A stretch of DNA of 64,000 bases, from the NCBI GenBank assembly GCA_037074705.1, contig CM073596.1, positions 22,232,001 through 22,296,000 on the forward strand, written 5' to 3'. A program made the position numbers and the translations under genes. The DNA is from Zhengitettix transpicula (Eukaryota; Arthropoda; Insecta; Orthoptera; Tetrigidae). Of the stretch, positions 14,054-26,616 are shown one piece after another (positions within the stretch are counted from its first letter, which is position 1; each line of letters begins with the position of its first letter). Under the pieces are notes generated by a model that was given only the letters and a program-made list of their open reading frames with translations, had not been told where the DNA came from and did not search any database.

Positions 14054-14146
14054 CTCGGGCTTCCAAACGAGTGAAAAGATGTATGCGCGACGTTCACTGT
14101 CGTCGTATTCTATGAAAGTGAACGTTTTCAAACGTCACGCCCGAGA
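14054..14146. repeat. Nested palindromes
   Basis: An outer TCTCGGGC/GCCCGAGA pair (14053-14060 and 14139-14146) encloses ACGTTCACT/AGTGAACGT (14090-14098 and 14117-14125). The inner repeats contain GTTCACT half-sites like those of nuclear receptors. Could be a regulatory element or the ends of a tiny transposon. Confidence 0.5.
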
Positions 14147-14374
14147 TGATTTTATTCATTCTTTTAACCGAGAAATGCTGCATTCTTAATTATAGAATTA
14201 TTCTCAAGCACAATGAAAATGAAAGAATACAAGTAAGTAGAAGTTCTTGATACTGAGAATAAACAGAGTATAGGCTATAATAGTTTAAATGAATTTATTA
14301 AAATAAAAGGAAATCACGTATTCAAATAAAATATTATCATATCTAAAATCACAGTTGTCAAATAATCTATCAGT

Positions 14375-14406
14375 CACTTTAAGTAATAGCACTTTAAGTA
14401 ATAGCA
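14375..14406 (+). repeat. Short direct duplication
   Basis: CACTTTAAGTAATAG occurs twice in direct succession. Confidence 0.7.
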
Positions 14407-14470
14407 AAATAAAACAGGAACGTCAGGGCTGAATTTTTTAAAAAAACTGATCTTCCAAATTAATAGGGTG

Positions 14471-14542
14471 GCCCGGAAATGTTCCGGGCGCAAACGAATT
14501 TATCAACAAGTAGACCACGTAAATCTTCCACGTGGAACGTTT
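14471..14542. promoter_or_regulatory. Two adjacent palindromes including a CACGTG E-box
   Basis: GCCCGGAA-ATG-TTCCGGGC (14471-14489) is followed about 40 bp later by the perfect palindrome TTCCACGTGGAA with a bHLH-type CACGTG core. Confidence 0.35.
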
Positions 14543-15424
14543 TGGGCGGTAGAGCAAGGCACTTATCTTTTCCATACGAACCTTTTAAGAGGTTAAAGGA
14601 TAATATGTATTTTCAGAATATGTCCTACAGCAAACCAATCTTAATTGAATGATTTAATGTTGTATGTTCAAATGAAACTGATGTGTGTAATAACACAACT
14701 TAAATATGATAGTTAATTAATAAAAAATTAATCATATTCGGGGAAGAGGCGAGATGTTCAGACGCATCGGAAGATCCCGTGCAGTAAAAACAAGCAAATG
14801 AATAGAGAGAAATGAATCGAAAGTGGAAAGGACTAATTGGGTAATAACATGAAAACATTATTCATAATTGTTCGTTGTTTGAGAAGGAGTGGACGGCTCC
14901 TTGAGAGCGACGCCTTGGGCGCGAGGCGTCGGTCACGGCTGACCGCGTCCGGTCGCTCGATATTTCGCAGCCTCTTCCTGGCGCCACACTCACTTCCCAC
15001 GCCAATGGAGCACTCCTCTTAAGGACAACACACAATACGACCATCCCTTACCCCTTCCCTTCTCGTAAGGTATGGATATCTCTCCTGTAGTCGGCAACGC
15101 TTTAACTTCTAAACTACCCAAAGACTGATTTCACAAATGATTATGCAGCATAATTTAATATGCAAATCATTTTAAGATACTTTTTAAAAAGTTACCTGCA
15201 TATCCTATATAATATATAAAAATGTAAGACAATAGATGAAGATCTATAAAAGAGCTAGAATCTTTAAGAATTATTTCTATATTAATACTTAAGATGAATA
15301 ACCCGCTGAAAGACGATGGTTTATAATTTTTAATCTAACGTAAAACACGTAACAAAAATAAGTTCATTAATTAGGTTTATAATGAAAAACATTTTCATAT
15401 AAAAAATTATAACTTCAATGAAGT

Positions 15425-15441
15425 CCCCCCCCCTTTTTTTT
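15425..15441 (+). repeat. C9T8 homopolymer pair
   Basis: Nine C followed by eight T in AT-rich intergenic sequence. Confidence 0.9.
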
Positions 15442-18400
15442 CTGTAAATAGACTGAAGAAAAGAGGATTCCAGACTTTAAACTCACTATATATTAGAAGC
15501 TAATATTATTCCTTTAATAGATACATAATTATATTATAATTAAGTTTATTTCAACAGATTTAGGAACTATATGAAAATTTAGTTCTCCAATTTAAATTTT
15601 ATATTCACCCTTTTATTTTAAATTATCCTCTTCCACTATTCAAATAGACGATATCATGAGTGCTAATACTAGAATCATAAAATTCTGCATAATTATTTGT
15701 CATTCAAAGAAACAGTGGAGCAAAGAGGGATCCTTTATTCCTGAAGTAGGCTTAGTGTAACGACATTTCAATAACACGTGACTACCACCGTTATCACTTG
15801 ATCGAGTGGTTGGAATCCCAAGTTACTTAACGCAACAAATACACTGGGTAAATTCAATACTTCTTCTATATTTTCCTCCACCGAAATAAATTTAACTATG
15901 GTGCGTATTACTCGATTAAGGAACTCGTTAAACGAGCCGCGAACAATAAATTTAGGTAACGTGCGCTTTCCTTCCCCTAGAAAGTAATTTGTTCTAAATA
16001 TCTTACGTAATGTTTTTACTAATATTAATATTAATATATATATATATATATTCCTCAAATTAATTAATTAATTTCGAACACATTATTTAGTTCTATATGA
16101 AGTTCAGCCAGAATTGTCAGAAATATATTTTAATACTGTTCCTGATTAAAACTTAGACAGAAAATGGAGGATGTTGACACATTTTTCGTATTTAGCTGGG
16201 TTGCGGAAAATAACTGACTCAGTTGCAGTTGCAGTTGTTCGCAGGAAATAGGAAAGTTAATGGCGTTGTGGATGGCTTGCCATATACTACTCAGTTAATC
16301 TCTCTAAGAATAAAGTAATCATTTATATTATATATATATATGAGTAAAATGAATATAACTGTAAGACAATTTTTTTTTTAACATATTAATAAGATAAAAA
16401 TTGGTTTGACATATCGTTTCTCTTTGGAAAACCTTCAGGTTGGTATATACAAATTTTACAACTCTTAATATAATTTATTTCTTGAAATATCAATACATAA
16501 TTAAAATTTTGTGGACAACATTATTAAAGTGTGTGCTATATTCACACATTCAGCCGAACTGAATGTCATATGTACCATTTCTGAAATATTTGGCTGTTTT
16601 TTCATTTATATTCAATGGAGTCAGATAAATATAACTATTTATTTCGTTATAATGAAATTTTTCTCTTATTTCGGGATTGTGGATGATGTATTATCGGTAT
16701 GTAACGCGCGATGCAGTCTAGGAGGAGCGTGCAGGATCTACGCGTCGCGGCGCCAGGAGACGCGATGTGCACAACGGCGTGTCGCCGTAATTGCAGGGCT
16801 GCCAACATATTACCGCAGTCGTGCCGCGACAAGCTCACTTCTCTCTGAGTGAATCCATTAGCAGAATGTATTACCCATCTCCACCGTACAGGTCGTTCCG
16901 AAACTCGGATCCCACGAAAGTTTAGAAACAGTAACTTCTTCGCCCTTCAAGAAGTAATACATTTCTTTAATACACTTAAAATGTGTATGGTTATAGTAAA
17001 GTACATAAATTACATCATTGTGAAACAGTGCTTCTAACAAAATTTGAAAATATTAAAAAAATCATGAAATAGGAATCTGAAATTAGTAAATTTACAAATT
17101 ATTAAGGATAATATTAGAGATATATCAAGAAAAAGTTTCAAGGTGGAACTTATAATATTGTGGAATATAATGAAATTAAATTATATGAGTAACAGTAATT
17201 GAAAATCGGTGTATTTAAAAGTGGGTCTAGAAGCTATTTATGAGGTAGAATCCCATACTTATTTTACAAGATTTAATAAATATTTATAAATCATGAATGG
17301 ATGGTAAATTAATTCATTGTATATTCATGGTTTTCTAGCGGAGAATTACTTGCAAACTTCCCTATTCAGTTGAATATTTTGGATTGTTAATAGCATTATC
17401 TTTCAACTGAGGAAATATAATAAATTAAGAAGATCATTACATGTATAATGAGAAAATTCAGCAATGAGAATATACAAACATAAGTCGAGACGTAAATGAG
17501 GATATGTTCAATTAAGAAAAGAGATAATTAGTAATTGAGGATGGTTTGTAAATGAGAGAACCGTTATCTGAAAAATGCATGCATATAAAAGATTACGATA
17601 CAAATGAACAAAAAATCGTACATTTATGTGAAACATGTTTAAAAGTAACACAGTAGTTACAGAAACCAGAATATATATGTATAGATATACCTCTACTCTT
17701 TTAAAATTAAAATTTTTCTCCCCAATTATAGTTTGGGAGTTATTGACAATTTTATTGTACCGGTTTATATTGTTTCCGTTACCTATATCATCGTCTTTAA
17801 ATAACGAAAAAAAATGTATTTAAATAATCACGATGGAAAATTTAAATTTAAAAGTAAATTTTAATGCGGAATAAGTAAGTGTAAGGCAAAGTAGATCAAA
17901 TAAGTTTAGTGGTTGAAATTTTATAGAGTATTTATTATGAAACTGAGTCCTGAATACAAAATCTTAGTTATTTGGCGAAGATCAGGGAGATATGACGTGG
18001 GAAATGTCTACGTATCAGATGCATAAAGGTGATGTAGCCGCTTACATATGATCTCTGTAATTTTAATGTTTTGGCAATTTCAGCATCACGCTTTGATCAG
18101 AAACACTTGCTCGTCACTTGAAAACATATATTCGTCTCTTCAAATAGTCGTCTCATTCGGGAATATTATAGGAATTATCCTACGCAAACGGAACAATTTT
18201 AAATTACTTTTTAAGAAACGTATGCAGAGATACTTTTCGCGTAATTAAAAATTGATCATATGCGGTTTGGCCTCCTTCTTACTCGTGGTTGTATTCTTGT
18301 TTATGGTTAACGAAGTCGAACATTTGAATACAGTTTTAAGTACTTATCTCTTATTATAGATGAAAATTTGTGTTTATTTAAGAGTTATGTGCAAAAAAAT

Positions 18401-18764
18401 TGATGGAGTTGTAATTCTTAAGCAAAGAAATTTGTATTTAATTTATAAATACATAAACTTGAAATATTAGAAGTAATTTAAAGTGATTTTAAAATCAACT
18501 CTTAATTTTTCTTTTCAAAGTATTATAATTAGTATAATTTTATTCATACTTTAGTTTTTAATCAAATGATACTCTTAACAGTATATAAATCGAGATGTAG
18601 AGTCGATAAAGTCTTTTTAGTATAATTAACTCCCATGTTTATTTGTAGTTATATTGATATAAATAATTTGTGGCATGGATGTAAATAAAACATGGATGCA
18701 CAATTTTAGTTCAAAATTATAAATTGGTGCGTCGTTCTTGCGAGTCTTGCGTATTTTGAATCAC

Positions 18765-18835
18765 CTGATGAAAGCTACAAGGACAGCAGAAACTGTGTGT
18801 GGTATTTAATTTAGAACTTAGTTTTGTCTATTAAA
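18765..18835 (+). repeat. Isolated hammerhead-like repeat
   Basis: An exact CTGATGA at 18765-18771, a short stem GCT/AGC, and GAAAC at 18789-18793 are followed by TGTGTGTGGTATTT, which matches the 60-kb repeats. No convincing stem III or stem I is evident. Confidence 0.4.
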
Positions 18836-21800
18836 TTTATCTTATTAGTATACTTTTAACACAAACGTTTCATATTTTATTATTTCAAAATATCAATCGG
18901 AAACTCAGATTGAGTTTAAGATCTATCTACAGTACCCGATAGATTTAATAAATCATTTAGGCCTCGATTATCAAGAACCCCAAAAATTTTTAAAGCAAAA
19001 GTGTATATATATAGATAATTATACATGTTACCATTTTTTTCAAAATAAGCAAATGAGTAAATTCACAAAGATCAAATTTTTATGTATTGAATATTTGACA
19101 TGTAAGATTTCACTTAATTTCTTTTTCGAATATGACATATTGAAGATTAGAAAGCTACTTGAATTAAATATTTAATAAATGATTTTCAGATATTAAAAAG
19201 TATTGACAGTTAAAAATTAAATGGAAAAGTAAGACTCAATATATTTAAAATTATGTTGTTTCTATAAGCATATATTGTGCGAAAATTTTACGTAGGATTA
19301 TGGTTATGTATTTCAATAAAACACAAATGTATCAAGCTAAAAAATATTAATGAGAAGTCGCAGGTTGGAGACTTTGCTTTCAATTGTGTTTGGGAATGTC
19401 GGAGTCGCAGATTGTCGGGCAGACTGTAGGCTGAGGTCGTCGCGGTGCGTCTTTTTATCCCTGGCGTCGATGTGGGCTCACACCTCGGCGCCGTTGTAGT
19501 GTCAACACTGCTTCGCGCCTCTAATGGAGTCGCTACGTTGCTTCCCTGCGGCCGGGGACATTACGTCACATTATGTTAACCGATATCTTACGGATTTTTC
19601 TATTGAAACGACTCTGAAAGCTTTCTGCTCGGAATTTACGTTTCTACTCAAGATGAGGAAATTATATTTTATTTTTCGTTTTCATGTTGGGAAAAGAAAT
19701 CCAGTTACTACTAGATCTTATGCTACTCGTATCGACAAAATAAATAGAAATTAAAAAGTTACTAAATGAAAACATCAATATCTTTTACCCAAACTTATAT
19801 TTGGTTTTGATTTCTTCAGTCGCGTATAGCATTTTTTTCGTATTATACTAGAATAATTAACAATTAGAAAAACAGTAACTTCTTTACATGATATTTACTA
19901 TCAGTGACAAAACTGGCTGAAAATATATGTACGGAATTTGCGTTTTATCAATTTAATTTGGAACTTTAATTTTATATCTTTTTACTTAGAGTTTTTTTTA
20001 AAAAAATTGAGAGCTTATATTTGTTACCGGTGATTCAGGGAATCGTTCCAAGAATGGAAGCAGAATAGAGGATGTAAAAGGTGAGACGGCATGATACAAT
20101 AACAGTAACTGTTAATTTTCAGCATTAAAAATGAACTTGAGAATATGTTTAATAAGCAGTACATATGTAACTGAAACATAATTGGTAGAAAAGCCTAAAT
20201 GAAAACAAGGGACACTACAGTAAAATATTTAATAAATGAACAATGAATAGTAACTGATCGTTACCAAAATATTGGCTCAACCTAGTTACATAATTCATTT
20301 GTTCCATGTAAATCAAAATAGAGTGGCGACGATGTTTTTAAAGAAATACTGGTGATTAATTGTGGACCTTTAACTGTGCAGTCTTAATATTTTATGTATT
20401 ATTAACCTTAATTTTCGCTCGTATAACATTAGCTTTAAGCTTCATAAGTGTAAAAACAACTCTTGAAATATAGCACTTTAAAACTGAAACACGTTACAGT
20501 ATCTAATTAATTGGGCGTACAGATAAAGTATGAATGTTACAAAAACTTTTGATTATTAGCAAAAAGTAGACGTGGCTGTGCGTGTTCAGTGCAGAGTAAG
20601 GTAAAAATGTAAAATGAATTCGTCGCCGCGAAACTGTCTTTCACTCCCCCTACTTTAATTAGCCTCCGTTCTGTGGTTGGCGTGTTTACTCTGCATTTCA
20701 AAAAATATCCCCGTGCTCGCTAAACAGCATTTTCCAAGCCGAGATTGCCGTCTCGTCCCCACCAGCGATCCCCCACACATTTGCATATCGAAAAGGAAAG
20801 TCTGGAGAAAGAATAACAAGCCCTTACACAAACATGCTACGAGCTACCTTGGTGGCGACATCTTCTTACACTCGTTATTTCAGGGAAAACAGCTCGGGGC
20901 AAGTATGAATTAAAGCAGAATTAAACCAACGCTTTCCATATGCCATCCCTCCTTGTTGGCCTGGATGTATATCTAAGGGGTCTGGATAAACGAACCAAAT
21001 TAAACGTTAAAATATCTCTTCTTCAAACATTTCTCTATGTCAGTTCTACACACATCATTTCATTTGAGATTTATTTATTCAGTATAAGTTTAAAATTATT
21101 ACAAAGCTGTTACACGAGTAAAATGCCAAAAAAGAAATCTCAAATTAAAAAGAAAACATTTATTCTCTTGCATTACACAAAAAAAGCACTGAAACTTTCC
21201 GTTCCCATTGCCATCATCAGCTGGAAAGAAATCGAGTTACGAATGAAATACTGAATTTGAAAATACATTCAAGGGAGAGTTTTCCAATTTATCTCTTAAC
21301 CGTAAAACGTCTATCTCTCAACTATTATAACTTAGATATCTATCATGATCAATTAATATTTAACAGTTACTTCAAAAATTGTCAACATATTAATTTCCAT
21401 ATATGTACAGAAAATGTCTTTATAAGATTAATATTATTTCTGTTCGCTAGATTGAAGGCCTGTTAATATATTTGTGAATTCCGAATTTGAAAATCTTGTC
21501 TGGCCATCCAAATCTCGGATTCTATTGGATTTTTGAACCGTTAAAGCGAGTGTCGGATTTAGTTACAGAAATAATAATACTGAGAAAGATATTTAAGATC
21601 AAGTGTTCGTGAACTCCTGCAAGTTATACTACCCACACATATGAAGTGTAGTGCCATATGCTTAATCATGGAATTTCAGGGGCACAGATAACATTAAATA
21701 AGATAATCATTAATTTTAAATACTTTTTCAGGAGTAAAATACTTGTCGTCTTAATATTATAACTTATATGACTGCTATTGAAGAAGTTAGAAATGTTTCT

Positions 21801-23884
21801 TCTTTTTCGTCAAGTCTAAGGCATGAGACTTTGAAATTTTAAAGAAAAGCCAAAATATTAATAAAACAGTAAAAATGAAAATATTTTAATATTTAGCTCA
21901 AATATATATTGTAAGCCAGAAATTATTACACATCAATGGGACAGATTGTTTCCAAAGTTCTCTTCCGACAAATTAGTCTTTTCAACCAGTTTATAATCAA
22001 AACGTTAAACATCAGGTTAATGATTATTTCCTGTATCAGACAAAATAAGAAGTATGGTAATAACTTTGTAGTTTTTAGTTAGAGAACGCAGGCTAAGTTG
22101 GAGTTGGTCGTAGGAAAATCCAGCACCGACTCCTCTTCAACATCCAGACGAAGATATCTAGTATATAATATAATGTGTAGGTTATACGTATATGTACTAA
22201 CATCCAAAGACTTGAAGAAAGTAAAGGAGAATAAAGTTTAACAGAAAAAGACTGAACTGTTGGAAGTCCAGGAGCCCTTACAACCAGGAGACTGTAACAA
22301 CATTAACTTCAGAATGACTTTCTACCGGAGATTGATATTCACTCCAAACTGGTTAATATTTGATTTATACCAGGGTACCGCTGCAACTTGAAGCTGGTTG
22401 AGAACTGTCGACCAGTCGGTAACCAGATCTTGTCTAGTGATCACAGCACGTCTGTTCCCATCGGGATGGCTTCCCCATTAACTACGCAGTTAACGTGTCT
22501 AACAATAAAAATTTACCTATAATAAGAGGAATATAATAGAAAAAGTAATATAATTATATGACAGTGACTTGTTTCTCTTGTCAATTAAATGGTCCCTATT
22601 GTTTATTGTGAACATAAACTCGGAAGATAACGTATACTTTGCGATTGTTTGTGAAAACCAGATTTTAATGGTTCTTATCACCTTCCTCTCTCACGTATCT
22701 CGGATATTAGTAAGAAACAATAAGGTATATCGAGGGAAAGACAGAGAATTTAGTCCTCGAGCACGGGAGCATCAGCACACTGAGATCTTCTTAGTTCAGC
22801 CTAGATAGCTGCCCGGTTTTTCGTAACCAAACGTCAATAAATTTCAAATCAAGATTTCTCACATGTAAAATTTTTTTTTAATAAAAAAGCTCTTATTGAG
22901 TTGAATATTTGGATGGCATGTTTCGCATACTGTAATGATTGTAAGTAAATGTAAATTAAAATGAAGTTGATACAAGATTGAAACTCAGTAAGAAGAAAAG
23001 TCTTGACAATGTTTCAACGCAGACTAATTTTTTCTAGAGGCTAATGCTAATGAATTTAGCGTCGAAAAATGGTAGCTACGCTCCCCGTCACTGTTGTTGA
23101 AAGATTTATATATATATATATATATATCATTTGAGAGGACTGTGTCGGAAGTGCTATCACAACTGATCCGCACTCTGCTGACGAACGGATAAACGTCATC
23201 GCGACTGTTAACAGGATCCGGCAGGCTTAGTATCTGAAGAATCTAGTGCTTGTGGGAGGGAGGTGGAGGACGGTGTTCTGAATGCAGCAGAGGTGACGTA
23301 ATTACGCGTGATCCTTGTCGAGTATTTTTGCGAGAGTGGGTGGGTAATGCGCGTGCGAGAGACGGCCAGATCAACAAGTGAGCGAGCGCCGGTAATCTTG
23401 GCCGAGGGTCGGAGGGACGCAGGGAGGGGGAGGGTTTTTGTTGCCGGACTTGGATGGAGTGGGTCGGTGGGATTTGTCACCTAATTGGAAACACTACACA
23501 AGTATCACGGTGGGCTTTGCTCGCGCTAACTGGGAGCAAGAACGGGCCAAGCGACGGAGCTTTACGGCTAAATTGTAAAAAATGGAAAGACACTTCCAAT
23601 AAGGGGATTTAATGAAGTTCACACAATTCGATCCACACATTGTGGAAATGCTCCTTTAGCCAAAAAAAAGTATTTCGATTTTATCAATTAAACACTTTCA
23701 TGCACACTTATAAAATGTACTTATATTACTATAATTAAAATGTCATATAACCTCTTTCTCATCAGAATTTATTACTGCATTGACGATATTCTCCGTTTTC
23801 TCTCGCTATCTCTAAATGAACATCTTAGATAAATATCAACCTCAACATCTACCTGATGCAGGTTTTTATAGGGTTTGTCCTGCA

Positions 23885-24060
23885 TTACTTTTAGGCGAAT
23901 GCCGGGTAGGATCCTTAAACTATAGCCCGGGGGCCCTAGTTAACCCTTGGCTAACTTCCTCCACCATCCAGCATCCCCCCTTTCAAATCCCTTTCCTATG
24001 CTATAAGAGGGGAGTTGTCACTATGTGGATTACCCTATACATAGCCTGTCTACACCCCAA
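23885..24060 (+). repeat. Dispersed repeat copy 2
   Basis: GAATGCCGGGTAGGATCCTT is followed by GGGGGCCCTAGTTAAC, then CCTATGCTATAAGAGG and GTGGATTACCCTATACATAG. It is about 85-90% identical to copy 1 across the shared blocks. Confidence 0.65.
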
Positions 24061-24340
24061 AAAAAATACGGAATTATAATTATTCAATTAAATATATTTT
24101 GGAATTTTAATGTGTACTTATAATATTTTTGTGTTGTTCTCATTAATGTATTTTTATATTTTTATTACCGAAAAAATCTGGAAGAATGGATACAATATAG
24201 TTGATAAGTCTATTGTTTAAGATTTGTAAGACGAAAATTAATGGCTAGCCTTTAAAGAATCGTTTTAATTGCAGGCACACTGATGCCGTTATTTAAAATA
24301 TATATTTTATAATGGTACTTCCTACTTGTCCTATTTTCAC

Positions 24341-24341
<1 letters not shown>

Positions 24342-24373
<32 letters not shown>
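24342..24373. repeat. TA microsatellite
   Basis: (TA)n of about 30 bp in AT-rich intergenic DNA. Confidence 0.9.
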
Positions 24374-24375
<2 letters not shown>

Positions 24376-25465
24376 CAACTAAGCTCCGTTGTTAAGTGAT
24401 ACCTTTTGAATTATTAGTATTGTATTGAGAGCGCCATTAATTATATCTGACTCGAAGACATATCGAACGTGGAAATGCTCAGAATTCGTCAACGAAACGT
24501 TGGAAACGCGCCGATATTATGCGGAACCGTAACAGACTAAATACCTATTATTACTACTAGAGATATTTTCTTCCTGTCTGTCTTCAGCGACGTCACGTGG
24601 CATGCAGCTCCTCCTCCTCAAATCGTGTCCGATCCCATTCGCTGCTGTCCTCAGACGAACTAATTCACTGTTCATTTGTTATCCGATTCGAAATAATAGG
24701 ATTTCTCTATTTATGCAAAACTTTAATGTAAATTTCAGGTTCTCTGATTTTACAAGATTCTACGTTTTGATTGAAGCTGCTTCTTTGTCGAGTCAGACAG
24801 TGGAACAGTATTGTTACATGGTTCATACTTGTCTGATGTTTATTTTCTTCAGCAGACATGTCCTAATCGAAACAAATAGTGAGATTTTTTCATTCGTTTG
24901 CAGTTGTGCGATCTCTGGCCTATGAATGAAGATGGACTGTTGTTGTATGGGCTCGCGGTGTATATCGTCTTTTTACTCTGAAACGTGACGCTGCGAAAAC
25001 AAAAACGGTTGTGTAGCCATGTGTACCCGGTGGACAGCACGTTCGGCTTAGCGTCGCAAACAACACGGACGCACTGCTCATCCAAGACGCACGGCCAAGG
25101 ATATAAACAACCCTACTCAGATTGTTTATTATTCAAACAAAGTCAAAATTTGTTATGGTACACAATTATTTTACCTTAAAAAATATGAAGAGTTGATATA
25201 AAACATTACATAATACCTGAATTCAGTGATATCAATACTGTGTCTCTTTCTTTTAAAATTGAATTTTAACATCTTTTGACCTTTCGTGAGTTATATCGTT
25301 ATTATTAATTTACCTGTGCGTCTAAGTTAAATATTTTTAAAATAACAACAGCTAACGAAACCCATAAATATTCCAATTCTCACAACGTATATTTTTTCCT
25401 CGTCTACATCTATGAGTTTTCTATAGTCTCTAGTCTCTAACATCAAATGAGGCAACCTACAGTGA

Positions 25466-25556
25466 ATCCTTGCATTAAAATCCCTTTCTATGCAATTAAA
25501 GGGGAGTTGCCACTACGTTGATTACCCTTATGTAGCTTGTCACTCTAAAAAAATGC
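25466..25556 (+). repeat. Dispersed repeat copy 3 (partial)
   Basis: CCCTTTCTATGCAATTAAAG, GGGGAGTTGCCACTACG and GATTACCCTTATGTAGC match the last third of copy 2, in the same orientation and 1.5 kb away. Confidence 0.55.
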
Positions 25557-25820
25557 TTTATTTTATCTCTGGATTTGAATAAAGGTACCCAAAATCCGTG
25601 ACACATAGATCAGGTTAAGAGGTGTATGCTCCGGGGTCTCAGACATTGGGCATACAACACATTTTTCCACTGTTCACATTGGAACAGTCAACCAGCTGCA
25701 TCAAATCCAGTCAAGGCACAGAAAACGGATAATTATTATTTAATACTCGTGTATATGAATAGACTGAATAAATAAAACAATTGATGACCTTATGCTGACA
25801 CTTTTTATTTTTAGGTTTTG

Positions 25821-25950
25821 TACTTAAACATTTGTAACTCAAATAAGGGTTTCGAAAGTATTTACTGTACATGTCACTTGTTTTTTTCTTAAAAATTTGT
25901 AATTAACTCGAATAAGTGTTTCGAAACTATTTACTGTATATATCACTTAA
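25821..25950 (+). repeat. 65-bp tandem duplication
   Basis: Two units, each containing TTGTAA, GTTTCGAAA and TATTTACTGTA followed by TATCACTT or TGTCACTT, about 66 bp apart. Confidence 0.65.
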
Positions 25951-26588
25951 ATCTCTACTTTTTGTTACTGTGCTTCCCTGTTCGTACGAGACAACAAAAG
26001 GCGCTACCTGTTCCCAAGGTTGTAATGAAGAACAAGATAGAAAGCGACAAAGTGTATTTCTCTGTGAAAATATAAAAATTGCTGTATAAGTACTAAAGAA
26101 GGTCTAAATCAGACATTCGTATTTGTTTTCATGTGTTCTCTTCCTTCATTCTTAAGTTTGATTATTAGCTAACAAAAAAATGCTCAAATCTTCTGGTGCA
26201 TTTTTTTATTTTCCCATAGATCCTAAACCTGATAAATAGAAAAACTATTTTCACAAATTACAAATATTTTATTTAAATCATCATTAAGGTCATTACTTTT
26301 TAATATAAGACTGCAACATTAGTTTAGTTGGCTTCGCGTGCTTTGTGCAGTGGTTGCCGCGTTACAGGCTATTGCATTATGTATTTTTCTGTTTTACTTA
26401 CACGAATTTAGTTAATGGGCAAATTACGATTATGTTTTATAGAACTTAAGGTCAGGATTTGATAAGTTTTTACCCCTGGTTTCTCCAAAAAATTAGTTAA
26501 TTTATTAAAAAAACTATGTGGAACTATAAATGTTAATTGGTTATATTTTTTTTATGTGAAGGAGAATAATTGCCATAAATAATTTCGT

Positions 26589-26616
26589 GGGGGGGGGCGG
26601 GGGGGGGGGGCAGGGG
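26589..26616 (+). repeat. G-tract with G-quadruplex potential
   Basis: Runs of 9 and 12 G separated by single C, then CAGGGG and more G-runs to 26640. Such tracts are also assembly-error-prone. Confidence 0.85.

Larger units (their letters stand above)
14543..23880. other. Intergenic, no gene supported
   Basis: Long AT-rich tracts with islands at 14880-15060, 16690-16830, 19360-19570, 20580-20900 and 23040-23540. The 20.6-kb island holds an octamer ATTTGCAT (20779-20786) and a TTTAATTAGC homeodomain-like site. The 23-kb island follows a (TA)n tract. Open frames here are short and overlap on both strands. Confidence 0.6.
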
